Assembly (NCBI GenBank): GCA_001692895.1
Contig: KV748209.1
Coordinates: 372,001 to 436,000, forward strand
Direction: 5' to 3'
DNA: 64,000 bases
Source of the DNA: Cenococcum geophilum 1.58
Taxonomy: Eukaryota > Ascomycota > Dothideomycetes > Gloniales > Gloniaceae
This document shows, piece after piece, positions 46,331-59,089 of the stretch. Position numbers and translations under genes: made by a program. A model generated the notes under the pieces. That model did not search any database. It saw only the letters and a list, made by a program, of their open reading frames with translations, and was not told the DNA's origin. The number at the start of each line of letters is the position of its first letter. The stretch's first letter is position 1.

Positions 46331-48084
46331 GGCGAGCTGGTCAAACGGGCGAGCTGGTTAGTTTGCCAAGACCACGTATTAAAATATTTGACAATATAAT
46401 GTCTCCACCTACGAATTTACAATCGACTTCTAAAGAAGCTCGAATATAGCTTGCTATCTAGGCTCTCGATATAAAGCAGATTTACGGCATTTAACGCGCT
46501 GCACGCACTTTTAACGTCCCCCTCTTAAGCCTACAGACGCGACGCGCCGGAACTACCCCACGACGTAATACTAAGCCAAATTTAATGAAGCTTACAGTAA
46601 CTGAAGAGGAGGCGATAAAACGGTATATACTTAAGCTAGATTTAAGAGGATTTGCCCCTCTGCTTAATGCTGTTTAAGAGATAGCTAATAAACTATTAGC
46701 CGAGCGGTGGATGGACCTAGTGGGTATAAACTGGCCATATAGCTTTATTAAGCGTACCCCAGGGCTTAAAATAAGATATAGTCGGAAGCTAGACTACTAG
46801 CGTTATAAATAGGAAGAACCAATAATTATATAAGCCTAGTTTAACCTTATACGTAATATAAAAGCTAAGTACGGTATCTAGGATAAAGACTTATACAACT
46901 TTAACGAATCTGGCTTCTAGATGGGTATAATAACCTAGTAAAAAGTTATTATAGGCTCTAAAAGACGGCATTAACTAAAGGCTATATAACCAGGTAATCG
47001 TGAGTAGGTTACAGTAATTTAGGGTATTAGCGCGTTGGGCTACGTGCTTCCACCCTTTATTATTTATAAAGATAAAAACTACCTCTTTGCGTGGTACTAG
47101 GAAGCTAATATACCATCTTAATGGGCATTTGGGGTCTTTAATAACGGCTGGATAATAAATAAGCTTAGTTTTAAGTGGTTAAAGCACTTTGATAGGCATA
47201 TAAAGGGGCGTACTATTAGCGCGTATTATCTACTAATTATTAATGGCCACGAGAGCTATAACTTGCTATAATTTACTAAATATTGCGAGGAGAATAAGAT
47301 AATTACTTTATGTATGCCAGCACATTCATTATATATCCTGCAGCTACTAGATGTGGGTTATTTCTCGCCTTTAAAAATGGCGTATGGGCGCTAAGTTAAG
47401 AAGCTAATGCGTAACCGGATTAACCATATTACTAAAACAGAGTTCTTACTAGCCTTTTAGGACGCGTTTAACGCCTCTATTACTAAGAGTAATATCTAAG
47501 GAAGCTTTTAAGGCGCTGGCCTGGTTCCTTTTAACCCGGATAAGGTAATATTAAAGCTTAACATTTAATTGCGCACGCCTACACTACCCACTACTAAAGA
47601 CACCCTATGGCAGTTAAAAATCCCTAGTAACCACCTTAAATTTGTGTCGTAAATAGAGCTAATTAGCAATAAGTTGGGTAGCTCACCATCTTCATTAAAG
47701 GAAGGGTTTAATTAGCTTGTTAAGGGCACCCTTTTAATGGCTTATTAGATGGTGTTACAGCGCGATTAAATTACTGAGCTTAAAGCAGCTAATAAGGCCG
47801 CAATCTAACGGAAATAGCGTAAAAGAAAGCATATTTAGTAAGGAGGAGTTCTTACCTATAAGGCTGGATTGAAGCTAGTTGCTAAGAACTCTCCTACCGC
47901 TGCCTCTAGTAGTAAGAAGAGTTGGGGTAAGGCTAGGGCAGATAGAGTCGAGCCAACTTAAAGGCGCTGTGGGAACTGTGGTGGGACTAGGCATAACGTT
48001 TAAACGTGCTAAAATATTAAAGAATCTACTATAGAATCTAGTAGCGATGAGGAATCAGAGGTAGATTATAGTGAGGTGGAATAG
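46331..48084 (+). mobile_element. Pogo/Fot1-type DNA transposon (right end unclear)
   Basis: A 5' terminal region starts GGCGAGCTGGTCAAACGGGC with an internal direct repeat of GGCGAGCTGGT, right after TA. This is followed by a single transposase frame. I could not find the inverse of this end after 48084, so the right end is damaged or lost. Confidence 0.75.
46399..48084 (+). pseudogene. Pogo/Fot1-type transposase
   Basis: One frame of 562 codons (ATG 46399, TAG 48082) with about 20 in-frame TAG/TAA and no net frameshift. In order: N-terminal helix-turn-helix region (residues about 15-60, RTFNVPLLSLQTRRAG), a CENP-B-type DNA-binding part (VTEEEAIKRYILKLDLRGF, FIKRTPGLK), then the DDE_1 core: DLYNFNESGF (first Asp is Asn), LLIINGHESY (second Asp is Asn), and LQLLDVGYFSPLKMAYG (third Asp kept). 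The C-terminal zinc knuckle has CGNC then H and C in CX2CX4HX4C spacing (about 47960-48010). It is inactive. Confidence 0.92.
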
Positions 48085-49795
48085 TTTGTTATATAGTACT
48101 TTTAAATATATTATACGAGCTTATAAATAAAGCTACTAGATATCTATATAATATTCTACTTAAGCCGTATAAGAAGACGAGTTCGTTATTTAGAGGTCTA
48201 CGCTATTACTCTAATTGCGATAATTTGTTGCAGGCTTATAAGGAGTATAATATTATCGTACTATATATTAGGAATATTGCAAGAGTAAGTACTTAAAGGA
48301 TCTATTTATAAGTATCAAGAAGTAGATTAAAGGATAGCTTAATATAATATACTAGAATATAGTTTAGAGTTTAATTTCTAGTTATATTATATTTAATAAT
48401 TAAATCCGCGTGCTCTATATCTAACCTTCGCTAACTTATAAGGGCCTTAAGCGGATATTACCTAAATAGGATTATAGCTTCCTAGGAGATAAAGTAGACG
48501 CGCTTATCTACTTTATTTATAAGGAAGAAACGTAATACTTTAGTACTAGTATCTTATAGGCTGCGTCGCAATCTAGTAGACGTATTACTGTATCTAAAAG
48601 CTCGTTATAAACGCCTTTACTATTAGTAGGTTAATAGGGACCTATTAGTGCATTAACTATAAAAAGTGCTAGCCTTAATTAACCGTTATAAACCGAAGTA
48701 TTACTGCCCTTATAGCTATTATTAGTATCTAGCTTATAAACTAATATAACTAAGTTTTAAATATCTTAGCTTATATTAACCTAAGACTTATAGGCGAACT
48801 AGCCCTAGACTATATATACCACTCTATCGCAGTTATCTTAAAAGCTAGATATTTAATATCCGCATACTTTAGATATACGGCTACCCACTTAAAAATCGTC
48901 TAGTGTATATCTATAGAACCCTTAACTTGACCTTTAGTATCCTAATAACTCCCTATAGCGCCTTTATTGTTCTTAATAGCTTCTTAATATAGCTTTGTAC
49001 TATCCTTATAATTCTCTACTACCTTAGTTTATATCTTAGAACAACCTAGGTATTAGTCCGCAGTATAGCCTTTAAGCTCTACAGTAGAAGTCTAATAGTA
49101 TTATTAGCTTGAATATAGGTAGCGCTAGTTTATAACGTAGTGTTTAATCTCTATAGCGATCTCTACATGCGGTTATTGCGAATTAACGTAGCCTTATTAA
49201 TAATCCTACTGGTAATAGTCTATTATTAGTAGCAATTTACGGTAATCTAGTGTTAACGGCGATGGCAAACTGCCGCATTATAGCACCCTCTATAGCAACT
49301 CAGTAGTAAGATACTAAAAGGGAATTAGCCTATGCGGTAGGTATAGACGGATATCTATAGGGTCGGTATAGTGATTTAGCAGCTTATCTATCAACCTAAG
49401 CTTATTACTTATAGCAGCTTTTAAATAGTTCGTTTAATTAATTGTATATTAGTGCTTAATAACCGCATACTTTACCTGGTAGCTTACTGGTATAGTTAGG
49501 AAGCTTACCCTAACGCGTAGACTTATAGGCCAATATATTAGCCACTATAGAGTTAGCTCCCTTTTAGCTAGTAGAATTAACTAAAGGTAAATCTAGTACT
49601 TTCTGCCGCTCTGCTTAAGTAAGAAGTACTACCTCTACTTATATAGCTAGTGCTAATATAACTCTAAACCAGTCTCTTTAGCTAATCCTCCCCTCTAGTA
49701 CTGCGCTAACTAGCAGTATAACCTTAAAAAGACGCTAAAATATCTATTTACTAATCTTAGTGGCAATATAAGTATAAATAGGCCGCGGCTAAAGC
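48085..49795 (+). pseudogene. unidentified Ser/Leu/Gln-rich frame upstream of the repeats
   Basis: From about 48440 one plus frame runs without any stop except TAG/TAA (likely Gln or Trp) up to the 17-residue repeats at 49796. It includes DYSFLGDKVDALIYFIYKEE (about 48470-48530) and later SRRITVSKSS, then long S/L/Q-rich stretches. It does not match the helicase sequence that precedes the repeats in copy 1, so it is either a divergent tail or a recombination junction. The family is not recognised. Confidence 0.4.
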
Positions 49796-50215
49796 GCCGG
49801 ATATTAGAGCTTATAGCGCAGCATTAGGTCTTAGCCCTTAGAGCAATCTGGATATTAAAGCTTATAGCGTAGTATTAAATCTAAATCCTTAGGGCAGCCT
49901 AAGTGTTAAAGCTTATAGTACAGCACTAAGTCTTAACTTTTAGATAGGCTTAAGGTTTAATATTTGTAATATAGCACTAGATCTTTAATTATAAAGAATT
50001 CTAAAGTTTAATATCTGTGGCGTAGCACTAGTTCCTAGATAGTAGGAAATCCGGAAATTTATAATTTATAATATAGTATTGGATCTCCGCTCCTAGAAAA
50101 TCCTAAGGCTTAGAATTTAAGTTATAATACTAGATCTCCGCTCCTAGGAAACTCTAAGGCTTAAGGTTTATAGGCTAATACTTAATCTCCGCCCTCTAAA
50201 CTAGGCGTAGTTTAG
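49796..50215 (+). repeat. 51-bp / 17-residue repeats, copy 2
   Basis: About eight units in the plus frame (for example SQIVGNPEIYNL, ENPKAQNLSYNTRSPLLGNS with stops). It is collinear with the copy 1 repeats. The frame continues without break from the sequence before it. Confidence 0.85.
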
Positions 50216-50219
50216 AATA

Positions 50220-52140
50220 AGTATATATAAGGTAGTTAATGTTTACTAAGGTAAGTTACTATAGCAGCGATTACTTATTAGTAAGCTAATTTAATAAAAT
50301 CTGTAGCGCGGATATTTACCTTTAATTAACCTCCGCACCTTCTACCTTATAATATCACGCTATAAACTTTATTATTGTTATTTTATCTACTGTCCATTAG
50401 CATACTACTATCTATAATACCTTTTTTTATACTTCTAAATATGTCTAATAGCTATTTAGTTAAGGAACTTAATATATACAACGTTAACGATAAAATAATT
50501 AAGGACGCTTTTAAGGACGCCCTTTTTTTTATTAATCCTTTAGGGTCTCTACCTAAAGAGTAAGCTTTTTAATACTAAACCATACCTATAGCTAATATAA
50601 TTTTAGGAAATATGTACTAAAGCACTCTTTATTAGATCTAGCAGAGTACTATAATAAGGTTATTGCGAAATCCGCCAGAAATCTGCTTACCTTTTTACTG
50701 CCTACCTCTTTACCACCTACTCTTTTACTACTTACCTCTTCGCTGCCTACCTTTAAGCCGCTTATTTCTTCGTCGCCTACTACTTTTAAAAGGTTTAATT
50801 CTTGTTATACTTCTACTTCTCTTAAGAGGTAGGCTAATAAAATTGCTGCGTAAAATGTTTAGTATAAGATAGCCTTTAAATCGTATATATTAACTATACT
50901 CTTTTAGTATCTTATCTACTAATTTACCTCTTATAGTAACCTAACAGAAATATTAGAGATTTTAGATAATAATAAAGAGAATAATCTTAATAACGCCGAC
51001 TCTCCTAAAAGCCCTTCTCTATCCTTTTATAATCTCCGCAGCCCTTATAAGCTCCACAGTACGTAGATAGCCTAAGCTATAATATTAAGTATTAATATAA
51101 ACGAGCGCCTTCCTATTTAAGTGCCGTTAGTAAATAAATAGTATACCCTAAAAGCTAGTGCTTAGGAGAATATAAAGGAAGCTTACTAGTGGATATATAC
51201 CTACGTTTAGAATATTAAGGGTAGCTCTAGTATGCTACGCGATCCGCTATATACTCTATATATTAAGTAAAACTATAAATGTCGCGTTTATAAGTAGAAC
51301 TTTAGGCTATATTTTAAAGGTATATGCTTAAGATATCGCTTAAGTAGTAGGCTGTGTAAAAAGGTATATGCTAATAGTATACTATTATTCTATTAGCTAA
51401 TACGTATATAGGATAGTTCGCTAAGACTAGAGCTGGTTATACCTTAGTATAAAAAATATACGCAATTAGCTTCTGCTAGTAATCTAGCTAAAACGCCTAC
51501 TAAGAAGGTATAATATCCGCATTTTAATAATATGGATATTGCTAATATCTATATAGCTTTATACCCGTACTATCCCCCCTCTAAAGATCTCCCCTTTTCT
51601 TAAAACTTTTACTTATAGTAATATACGTGGCCGTAGGGGCACCTATTCTACTATTACTCCTTTTACTCTTTTACTAATTCCTAGTACGCCTAGTACTGCT
51701 CCTAGTACTACTACTGCTCTTACTAGCACGGAAAATATTAGGGTATATTTAGTAACTGCTGTTTCTATATACGTTAATATAGTTTATAAATAGGTAATTA
51801 TAATAGTAAAAGATGTTCGGGCTATAGATCGCTAGTTAGGTAAGCTTAAAGATTTTCTAAATAAGATAAAGGATAGGCTTGCGTTTATAAGGCGTAGTAT
51901 TAAAGCACTTATATATAACGCCGGGTTGCTAGATATAGAATTTAAGTAGTTACTAGTTAGCAGTTACTATAGGTTAGCTATTACTGCGGGTTAACTGTTA
52001 TTATGGGTTTAGAGTAATAAAATAGTAGCTCTTACCTCTACTACTATATATATAGGAATTAAGTCTCTACCTTATATTTAATAGATATAATTAATATTAT
52101 AATATCTATATAAGCTAAGATAAAGATATTTATATATCCG
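50220..52140 (+). pseudogene. Cys-rich protein gene of copy 2, first unit
   Basis: The counterpart of 28831-30790. The start region at 50375-50563 is MLFYLLSISILLSIIPFFIL then NSYLVKELN and KIIKDAFKDALFFINPLG, nearly identical to the copy 1 start. A Leu/Pro-rich linker follows, in which other frames stay open by chance (50663-50872). The Cys/Tyr block is at about 51260-51400. The tail is Lys-rich. Function unknown. Confidence 0.55.
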
Positions 52141-53502
52141 CACTGTTGATAATTACTAAGGTAAGCCACTATAGCAGCAACCATCTGTTAGTAAGCTAAT
52201 TTAATAAAATTGGTAGCGTAGATATTTACCTTTAATTAACCTCCGCACTTTTTCTTCCTCTACTAACCTTCTACCTTATAGTACCGCATCGCAAACTTTA
52301 TTATTGTTATTTTATCCACTGTCCCTTAGCATTCTACTATTTATAATGCCTTTATTTATACTTATAAACGATATTAATATAAATAACAGTAGCTAGGCAG
52401 TTAAGAAACTTAATATACGCGAAATAAATAAGGATACTATTAAGCGCGCCATAGCTGCTCTTACTAAGCCTTTAAACTCTATTCCTAAAGAGTAAGCTTT
52501 CTAATACTAAATTATGCCTATAGCTAATATAATTTTAGAAAATATATACCAAAGCGCTCTTTATAGGATTTAGTAAACGATAAAAATATAAATAGAACGA
52601 AATCCGCTAAAAATCCGCGTACCTTTTTACTGCCTGCCTTTCCGTTACCTATATCTTTGCTATAAACCACTTTACTATCTACTTCTTCGCTATTTGCCTC
52701 TCTGCTACCGCTACCTAATACTTTTAAAATAAGACTTAATAAGGCTCGTTTATCTTCTTTTCTTAAAAAGTAGGCTAAAAAGGCTGCTAATATAAATCTA
52801 AAGGTTAAGATAGCTATTAAATCGTATATATTAGTTATACTGTTTTAATATCTTATCTACTAATTTACCTCTTATAGTAACCTAAATATTTATAAGGTTT
52901 CTTTAAATAGCAAACCTTTAAATAGTAGTAAAGATAAAGATCTTAATAACGCTAACTCTTATAATCTCCGCAGCCCTTATAATCTCCACAGCTCTTATAA
53001 TCTTCGCAGTACTATAAATATAAATAAGCGCCTTCCTATCTAAGTGCCGTTAGCGAATAAATAGTATACTCTAAAAACTAGTGTTTAGGAGAATATAAAG
53101 GAAAGTCGCTAGCGGATATTAATACACGTCTAGAATATTAAGGGTAGCTTTAGTAAGCTACGCAACCCGCTATATACTCTATACGAGAAGTATAGCTATA
53201 AATATCGCGTTTATAAGAAGGACTTTAGGCCTTATTTTAGGGATATATACTTAAGATATTATATAGGTAATAGGTTGTGTGAAAAGGTATATGCTAATAG
53301 TATACTGTTATTTTATTAGCTAACATATATATAGAAAGGTTTACTAAATCTAAAGCCGGTTATACCTTAAGGTAAAAAATATGCGAAGTTAGCTTCTGCT
53401 AATAGTCTAGCTAAAACGCCTACTAAGAAGGTATAATATCTGCGTGTTAATAATACGGATATTACTAATATCCGCATAGCTTTGTTCTTATACTATTCCC
53501 GC
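52141..53502 (+). pseudogene. Cys-rich protein gene of copy 2, second unit (5' part)
   Basis: The counterpart of 26905-28830. It begins with TACTAAGGTAAGCC as in the first unit and carries the same linker and Cys block (about 53180-53300). Gypsy-3 inserted at CCCGC, so the rest lies at 60101-60406. Confidence 0.55.
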
Positions 53503-53705
53503 TATTAGGCCATAGAGACGCACTAGCCGTAACCGGCTTAGCGCAGGCGAGGCACAGGCGAGGCGCCTATAAAACGTAGTCGCCCCGCATTAGAGAACAG
53601 CAGAATTTAGTTCTATAGTTCTACTTTATCAAGAACTAGATACTCTTTATATCCCGCTACTGTTATTACGTTACTATATACCCTAAGGACCTTGGCGTCC
53701 TAACA
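53503..53705 (+). repeat. 5' LTR of gypsy-3
   Basis: It starts TATTAGGC (TG changed to TA) and ends GTCCTAACA. It contains GGCGCCTATAAAACG, a clear TATA box, and two copies of GCGCAGGCGAGGC just upstream. Confidence 0.95.
53566..53576 (+). promoter_or_regulatory. TATA box of gypsy-3 LTR
   Basis: CCTATAAAACG lies behind the GC-rich GCGAGGC repeats, which may be an upstream element. The same box is kept in the 3' LTR at about 59957. The LTR transcription start would lie roughly 25-35 bp downstream. Confidence 0.6.
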
Positions 53706-53919
53706 GTACTAAATTCTTATCCCTTTTTAGGGGTAGTGGCCTAACAATATAGCGGTCTACTAAGGCCACGACTACGTAGCGGCAACCCTCTGTCAAGAAG
53801 ACGACCTATATTTATTAACTATATTGCAGCCTATTAACCTAATAGCGAGACAAGGGCGTACTAGTGTAGTGCGTACTACTAAGCCTAGGGATTAGCCCTA
53901 GGATAATATAGGCGAACCT

Positions 53920-54990
53920 ATGTCGTCCCGGATAGAACCGGAAGCTACGGATAAAGGGGATATATAGGAAGAAATATAACGGCTAGAAAATAAGAAGCTA
54001 CAACTCCTAGAGTAAAGAAAACTATACTTGCTTAGGAAAAAGGTGGAAGTGCTAAGACGGCGTTAACGCGGTAAGGTAATGTTAACTCCTATTCCTAACC
54101 CAGATCTATAACCTCAAACTATCCTATTAGAGTACTTAAATAGTAGCCAGATGCGTTTAAACCTTAAGTAAAAGGCTACTAATATAATAGGCGCTCCGTT
54201 AAAACGGGCTGTTAAAATAAAGAAGATTGCTTTATATTATGGTAAGACTATATAAAAGCACTAAGACTTCCACAATAGCTTAAAGCTAGTGTTCCGCCTA
54301 AAGTATAATAGCTTTATGGATAAGGATACTAAAGTTGCGTTTACTATATAATATATAAAGGGGATTAACTAAACCCTTTAGCTATAGTATAAAGATAACC
54401 ACCTAGATATGTAGTTTACCTAAAAGGAGCTAATAAAATTCTTAATTAACTAAATTAAAAGTCCTATTAATTAAGAACTCTATATAGCCCTAATATATAT
54501 AAGGGCAATGCAACGAACTAATCAACCTATAAATGAGTTTGCTGCTTACCTAACCTCCTTAGAAGTATAAATTAATTCTCCCTATAATGTAAAGCATCTA
54601 ATAATACACCTATTTGCGAAGCTACGGCTAGAGCTATGGCTTGCGGTTATTAACTATTAGGAGTTTTTATAAACTTAAGATTAGCTAGTTTCCCTAGCTG
54701 CCCTATTAGAGGAAAACTAGAAAAGCGCGAGCGCCCTATAGGCTAAAAGTAATAGGCGCGCCACGAACTTAAATACAAAGACTACCCTATTAGGTAACTC
54801 AGGGAAAGCGGACTCTAAAACTACCGCTAGTAACGCAATAGCGGGGCGAAGTAGTACCGCTAGGGGTTTAACCTAACCTAAGGGGAACTATAAAAATTGT
54901 GGTAAGCTAGGATATTAGTAGTGATAGTACCCGGAGCCACAACAGTACTAGCCGTAGTTAAGCAGCGTAAACGCCATCTTAACGCTGGGA
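53920..54990 (+). pseudogene. gypsy-3 gag
   Basis: Plus frames read LLEYLNSSQMRLNLK, IKKIALYYGKTI, later RAMQRTNQPINEFAAYL and ending NYKNCGKLGY (about 54890-54930), a degraded zinc knuckle (CX2C-type). In-frame TAG stands for Gln/Trp. It is the Ty3/gypsy capsid and nucleocapsid order. Inactive. Confidence 0.75.
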
Positions 54991-55084
54991 AAAGGTAGGC
55001 GCCCTTGGAGCCCCTTATACCTATAGGGCGCAAGCTACTACTAGATTGTGAGGAAGCTATTACTGTCTTAAGAGAAGTCCTATC

Positions 55085-58000
55085 TAAGCAAACCTAGAAG
55101 GAGACCTTAGTAATGCTTAATCTTGGCGCCGAAGTAAATGTAATTAATTAGCGATTCGCAATAAAATATAACTTTAAAACACTAGATATAGAATTGCTTA
55201 CCTACTTTTAGTTAAATAAAACTTAGGTATATTGCTATAAAGCCTATAAGGTACTATTAAGGATAAAGGACAGCTAGGGTAGGATAAGGGAAGTAACCCT
55301 TATCTGCTATAGAATGGCTAACGTATCCCCTACTATTACCCTAGGTATACTAGGGTTAAAGAAGGCCTAACTTCTTATTAACTGCGAGGTAAAGGCGTGG
55401 CGATAGAAGCTAGATGGCTTATCTTTATTGCTATAAACCCCTAAGGGTTTTGCGGAGTCTCTCTAGAGGGAATCTAGGGTCTTCGCCTTAGTAATTGCTA
55501 AATTAATACCTAGTAAATAAGACGACGGCAGCTTGCCGGTCTTTTCCCTACAGTTAAAAGAAGCTAGCGATGTCTTCTTATATAAGGAAGCAGGAAAGCT
55601 ACCCTAATACCACTAAGGCGACTATACTATTGACCTAGAAGAGGGATAGGAGGTCCCGTATGGGCCGCTTTATAACCTCTTGGTTAAGGAGCTAGAGGTA
55701 CTAAGGGAGTACTTAAATAACGCCTTAGCTAAAGGCTAGATTTAATTAAGTACTAGTCCCGTAGGGGTACCTATCCTATTTATACCTAAAAAAGATAGGA
55801 AGCTATAGCTCTATATAGACTATAGAGGCCTTAATAAAATAATGATTAAGAATCGTCTTATACTACCATTAATTAGTAAGACCTTAGACCGCTTAATAGG
55901 TTCTAAGATCTTTACTAAGTTAGACCTAATAAATACGTACTACCGTCTTTATATCCATTAGGGCGATAAGTAAAAGACGGCATTCCGTACGCGTTACGGC
56001 CACTTTAAGTATTTAGTTTTACCTTTTAGGCTAACCAACGGACCAGCGACCTTTTAGGGCTATATTAATTGGGCCTTATTAGGACTAGTAGACGTCTTCT
56101 ATATAGTCTATTTTAATAATATTCTAATTTTCTTTAAAAATCTAAAGGAACACTAGCGCTACGTACTAGAAGTGCTATATAGGTTGTGGCAATATTAACT
56201 ATATATAAACCTTAAGAAGTGTAGGTTTGGCGTATAAGAGGTTAAGTTCCTAAAATATATTATTAGTCCTAAAGGCGTAGCAATAGATCCTAGCTGGGTA
56301 GAAGCTATTACCAAGTAGGAGAGCCCTTAATCCTATAGGGATGTCTAGGTTTTTCTAGGTTTTGCTAACTTCTATTACTGGTTTATTTATAAGTACTTTA
56401 TTATTATAAAGCCTATTACTAATCTCCTTAAGGGAATAAAGAACGGCCGTAAAGCTAGGCCTCTTAGTTAGCCTGAAGAGGTAAAGTAGGTGATACGCTA
56501 GCTCTGTAACGCCTTTATAACGGCGCCGCTTCTATAATACTATACGCTAGGCTTACTAACCCAGTTAAAGACGGATGCCTCTATATAAGGCCTAGCAGTA
56601 ATTATATTACAGCTGTTTAAAGATGGTCTTTAGTATTTAATAGCCTTCTAGTCTAGGAAGCTTTCGCTAGTAGAGCGTAATTATAAGACCTATAATTAGG
56701 AGCTACTAGCTATTGTAGAGGCTTTTAAGCATTAGAGATACTATATTAAGGGGCTATTAAGCCGCCTAGAAGTGCTTACAGACTATAATAATTTAAAGGG
56801 TTTTATAAAAGTAAAAGCCCTTAATAGACGGTAAGCTAGATAGGCTATAGCATTAGCTGCCTATGACTTTGTTATTAAGCATAGGGCGGGAAAAATGAAC
56901 CCCGCAGACGCGCCGTTAAGGCAACCCCTAGGCGCAGGGGGTCCGCCAGAAGAAGACACTATACTACTATTACTCTAAAGGACTTTGGGAATATAGGGCT
57001 ACTAACCTAAGGTAAAAGTTTTATTAGGTATATAAGAAAATGAGCCTTTTGTAAAGGTATTGTTTTTACGGCTATAAGCTAGCGACCTAACGGCGGTACG
57101 CCTGGGCTATATAGCATTATGGTTTAACTGGGCAACCTATATATATGCCGTTAAGCAGCGTATAATGAGGACCTAAGTTAGAGAAGCTAGTACTTAAGAG
57201 AGTGCTTATAAGTCTAGTACGGAAACAGTTGTTAAGCTTATTAAAGGACTTTAGACTAAAGATGACTTTGTACTATAAAAGCGTAGCAATAGCGTAGATA
57301 CTATAAGACGCTATTAACGCGCCCGCTTAAAGCTAGTATAGCAGTTTAATTCCACTAGACTACTTTATTACTGTGGGAGGCTATACGTGCCCCTAGACCT
57401 AGCGGTTTGTGTAGAACTCCTATAGATCTACTACAATAATGCCCTAGCTGGGCACTTTAGTAAGAAAAAGACTCTAGATCTACTCTTACGTAAGTACTAC
57501 TAGCCTAGTATAAATGCGGACATTATAAACTATATCTCTACCTATAATTTATACCAATATATGCGTGCGCCTTAATATCGCCCTTATGGCGAGCTCTAAG
57601 CGCTACCTTGCCTAGACCAGCCGTAGTAGGAGATTATAATGGACTTTATTACAGGCCTACCGCCTAGTAAATGAGGTAATAAGGTATATAACGCAATATA
57701 TATAATAGTTAACCGCTATACTAAGATGGCCTTATATCTGCTTATAGTAAAAACTATTACTGCAACTAAACTCGCGGATCTCTTTTTTAATGAAGTAGTA
57801 CGCCGTTTCGGAGCCCCTAGGGGGATTATATCTAATTGTGGTAGTATCTTTACTAGTGAGTTCTAGTTAGAGCTATGCTTTACTGTAAAGATAAAACGTA
57901 GGCTAAGTACGGCCTTTTACTCATAAACGGACGGGTAAATAGAACGCTAGAACTAAACCTTAGAGTATTACCTCCGTGTATTCTATAATAAAAAGTAGAG

Positions 58001-58690
58001 TAACTAGGTAGGCCTCTTATTGCTAGCCGAATTCGCCTATAATAATGCTAAATATAGTAAGACGGGTATAAGCCCGTTTTATACCTGCTATAGGTTTCAC
58101 CTACGTCTAGAATATAAGGTTAAGGCGGACAATAGTAGTTCTATTCTAGCCGCCTCTAAGAGGATTAAAAGGATATCCCTTAAACGCGAAGCGCTAGTGA
58201 AACGCTAGGAACACGCTACTAAGGCGTAGGCGAAATACTATAATCGTTATTACTAACTATAGGCATACAAAGTAGGGGATCTAGTCTTACTATTAACTAA
58301 GAACCTTAAACTAAAAAGGCCCAGTAAGAAACTTACAGCACGCTTTATTAGACCTTTTAGTATAGCTAAACCAGTTAGAAAGTAAGCATACTAACTATAT
58401 CTACTTATGTCTTACCATATCTACCTAGTGTTTTATATTAGCTTACTAGAGCCATATAAATAATATAAGAGCATTATTAGAGACCCTCTACCGGGGCCTA
58501 TTAAGCTAGACGATTAAGCGGACTAAGAGGACTAATACGAGGTAGAAGAAGTACGTAGAAGGAAGGGATATAACCAGACCCTATAGTACCTAGTTAAGTA
58601 GAAAGGCTAGCTAGAAGAATATAATAAATGGGTCTTAGTAGAGGACATTAATAAGGACGTAAAGGAGACATATAATAGTTACTTTACCCT
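55085..58690 (+). pseudogene. gypsy-3 pol with chromodomain-like end
   Basis: Protease: LNLGAEVNVIN (about 55120), for DSGAEVNVI. Reverse transcriptase: [10 protein letters not shown] (about 55815), [12 protein letters not shown], and YFNNILIFFKN (about 56110) where YLDDILIF is expected; the first Asp is Asn. RNase H: TDASI (about 56575). Integrase: an N-terminal His region near 57450, MDFITGLPPSK (about 57645, first Asp kept), SNCGSIFTSEF (Asp to Asn, about 57835), TDGQIERQN (about 57935, Glu kept), AEFAYNNAKYSKTGISPFY (58026). The end reads YLVK, stop, KG, stop, LEEYNKWV (about 58585-58630), as in chromodomains, with both Trp turned to TAG. Inactive. Confidence 0.88.
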
Positions 58691-58834
58691 AAGGGGCAAA
58701 TGGAAAAGAAAGTAGGTGGGAGAATAAAAAAACTTTTAATTGTAACTAAGGTTATACCCTACTAGCGGGGCAATAACGGAACAACGGCAGAGTAATGGTA
58801 ATACGCCGATAGAAATATAGATACTCTACAGCTC

Positions 58835-58950
58835 CATTAAATCCTCTCTTTTCTCCCCTCCTTTCTTATCCTCCTCCTCCTTTCCCTCCTTATCCTCCTC
58901 CTCTCCCTCCTCCTTATCCTCCTCACCCTTATCCTCCTCCTTATCCCTTA
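58835..58950. repeat. polypyrimidine (CCT)n-rich tract
   Basis: Repeats of TCCTCCTCC, TTATCC and CCTCCC over about 110 bp, almost without purines other than in TTATCC. It lies between pol and the 3' LTR. Confidence 0.88.
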
Positions 58951-59089
58951 TAATAGGAGGTATATTAGCCTATAGGTACTATTAGCATACGCTATAACAG
59001 CGAAACACCTGCACTACGACACGTACTAAAGCGCGTATTACGTTAAGAATTCCTTTAAGAGTATAACGGATGGCCTATAATTCCTACAC

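Noticed and set aside
48085-48125. 3' terminal inverted repeat of the Pogo-type element
   Set aside because: No sequence complementary to GGCGAGCTGGTCAAAC was found after the transposase stop.
58020-58208. Separate small gene
   Set aside because: It is the integrase C-terminal part of gypsy-3 that happens to lack stops.
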